Assembly: GCF_000282615.1 (NCBI RefSeq)
Contig: NZ_AKIY01000013.1
Span: forward strand, 1-58,829
From: Bradyrhizobium sp. YR681
Lineage (GTDB): Bacteria > Pseudomonadota > Alphaproteobacteria > Rhizobiales > Xanthobacteraceae
Length of the DNA stretch: 58,829 nt
Direction of reading: 5' to 3'
Shown here: one piece after another, positions 58,829-58,829 of the stretch
Position numbering within the stretch: the stretch's first letter is position 1
Layout: each line of letters begins with the position of its first letter
Translations under genes and position numbers: made by a program
The notes under the pieces: model-generated
Seen by the model: only the letters and a program-made list of their open reading frames with translations
The model's database searches: none
Told to the model about the DNA's origin: nothing

Positions 58829-58829
58829 C

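Noticed and set aside
1..58829. CRISPR arrays, integrases, transposases, rRNA
   Set aside because: No regularly spaced short repeats, recombinase-like proteins or ribosomal RNA sequence were recognised on either strand.

Overview
The window looks like a piece of the chromosome of a Bradyrhizobium-type alphaproteobacterium. It has high GC throughout, a eukaryote-like type II glutamine synthetase (glnII) with a sigma-54 promoter, the kynurenine pathway of tryptophan breakdown, HdaA, PPK1/PPX, many GTG/TTG starts, small lineage-specific exported proteins, and palindromic intergenic repeats of the kind scattered through Bradyrhizobium genomes. No rRNA, tRNA, CRISPR array, prophage or insertion sequence was seen. 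Genus assignment is recognition from memory, not a database result.

Layout. 1-2.7 kb: end of an unknown gene, then a minus-strand set of a Sel1-repeat protein, a ModA-like binding protein without signal peptide, and a protein made of two GrlR-like domains. 2.7-4.7 kb: glnII with terminator, leader hairpin and sigma-54 promoter, then a divergent DUF2735 gene preceded by a translationally coupled leader ORF. 4.7-10.3 kb: small metabolic and hypothetical genes (MliC-like, protein tyrosine phosphatase, SDR, a single-domain GrlR paralogue, DUF2161, GNAT, thioesterase, BtuF-like protein). 10.3-17.2 kb: the anthranilate branch of tryptophan catabolism (formamidase, kynA, kynU), an ArgE-type deacylase, and a PNPOx-fold protein divergent from a MocR-type regulator. 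17.2-29.7 kb: an envelope region with small exported proteins, CreA, a two-domain L,D-transpeptidase, exported glutathione peroxidase, polysaccharide deacetylase, a large autotransporter, an AraC regulator, a double-barrel outer-membrane protein and DoxX.

29.8-38 kb: malic enzyme, a large AsmA-like anchored protein, aspS and selO. 38-43 kb: a lower-GC membrane-protein gene, then a phosphodiesterase and UgpA/E/B-like transporter operon with a candidate Pho box. 43-46.2 kb: a 36-codon membrane peptide, rnd and a class III aminotransferase. 46.3-49.5 kb: an uncharacterised cluster of an isochorismatase-fold protein lacking its catalytic Cys and two acetyltransferase-like genes, divergent from a LysR regulator whose start codon lies inside a perfect inverted repeat. 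49.5-58.8 kb: a passenger-less autotransporter barrel, a cold-shock gene with a leader hairpin, purMN, a CDP-alcohol phosphotransferase, hdaA, ppk1 (candidate Pho box), ppx and the end of a TerC-family gene.

Main themes: (1) phosphorus, since two candidate Pho boxes precede phosphate-related genes about 15 kb apart; (2) nitrogen and amino-acid use (glnII, kynurenine pathway, aminotransferase); (3) surface proteins built by domain duplication (tandem GrlR, tandem OmpA-like barrels, duplicated YkuD fold, 20-residue passenger repeats); (4) four palindromic repeat elements from three families, three of them between convergent genes. The best candidate for an undescribed system is the LysR/GNAT/GNAT/degenerate-isochorismatase cluster. 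It is a hypothesis from gene order and residue inspection only.
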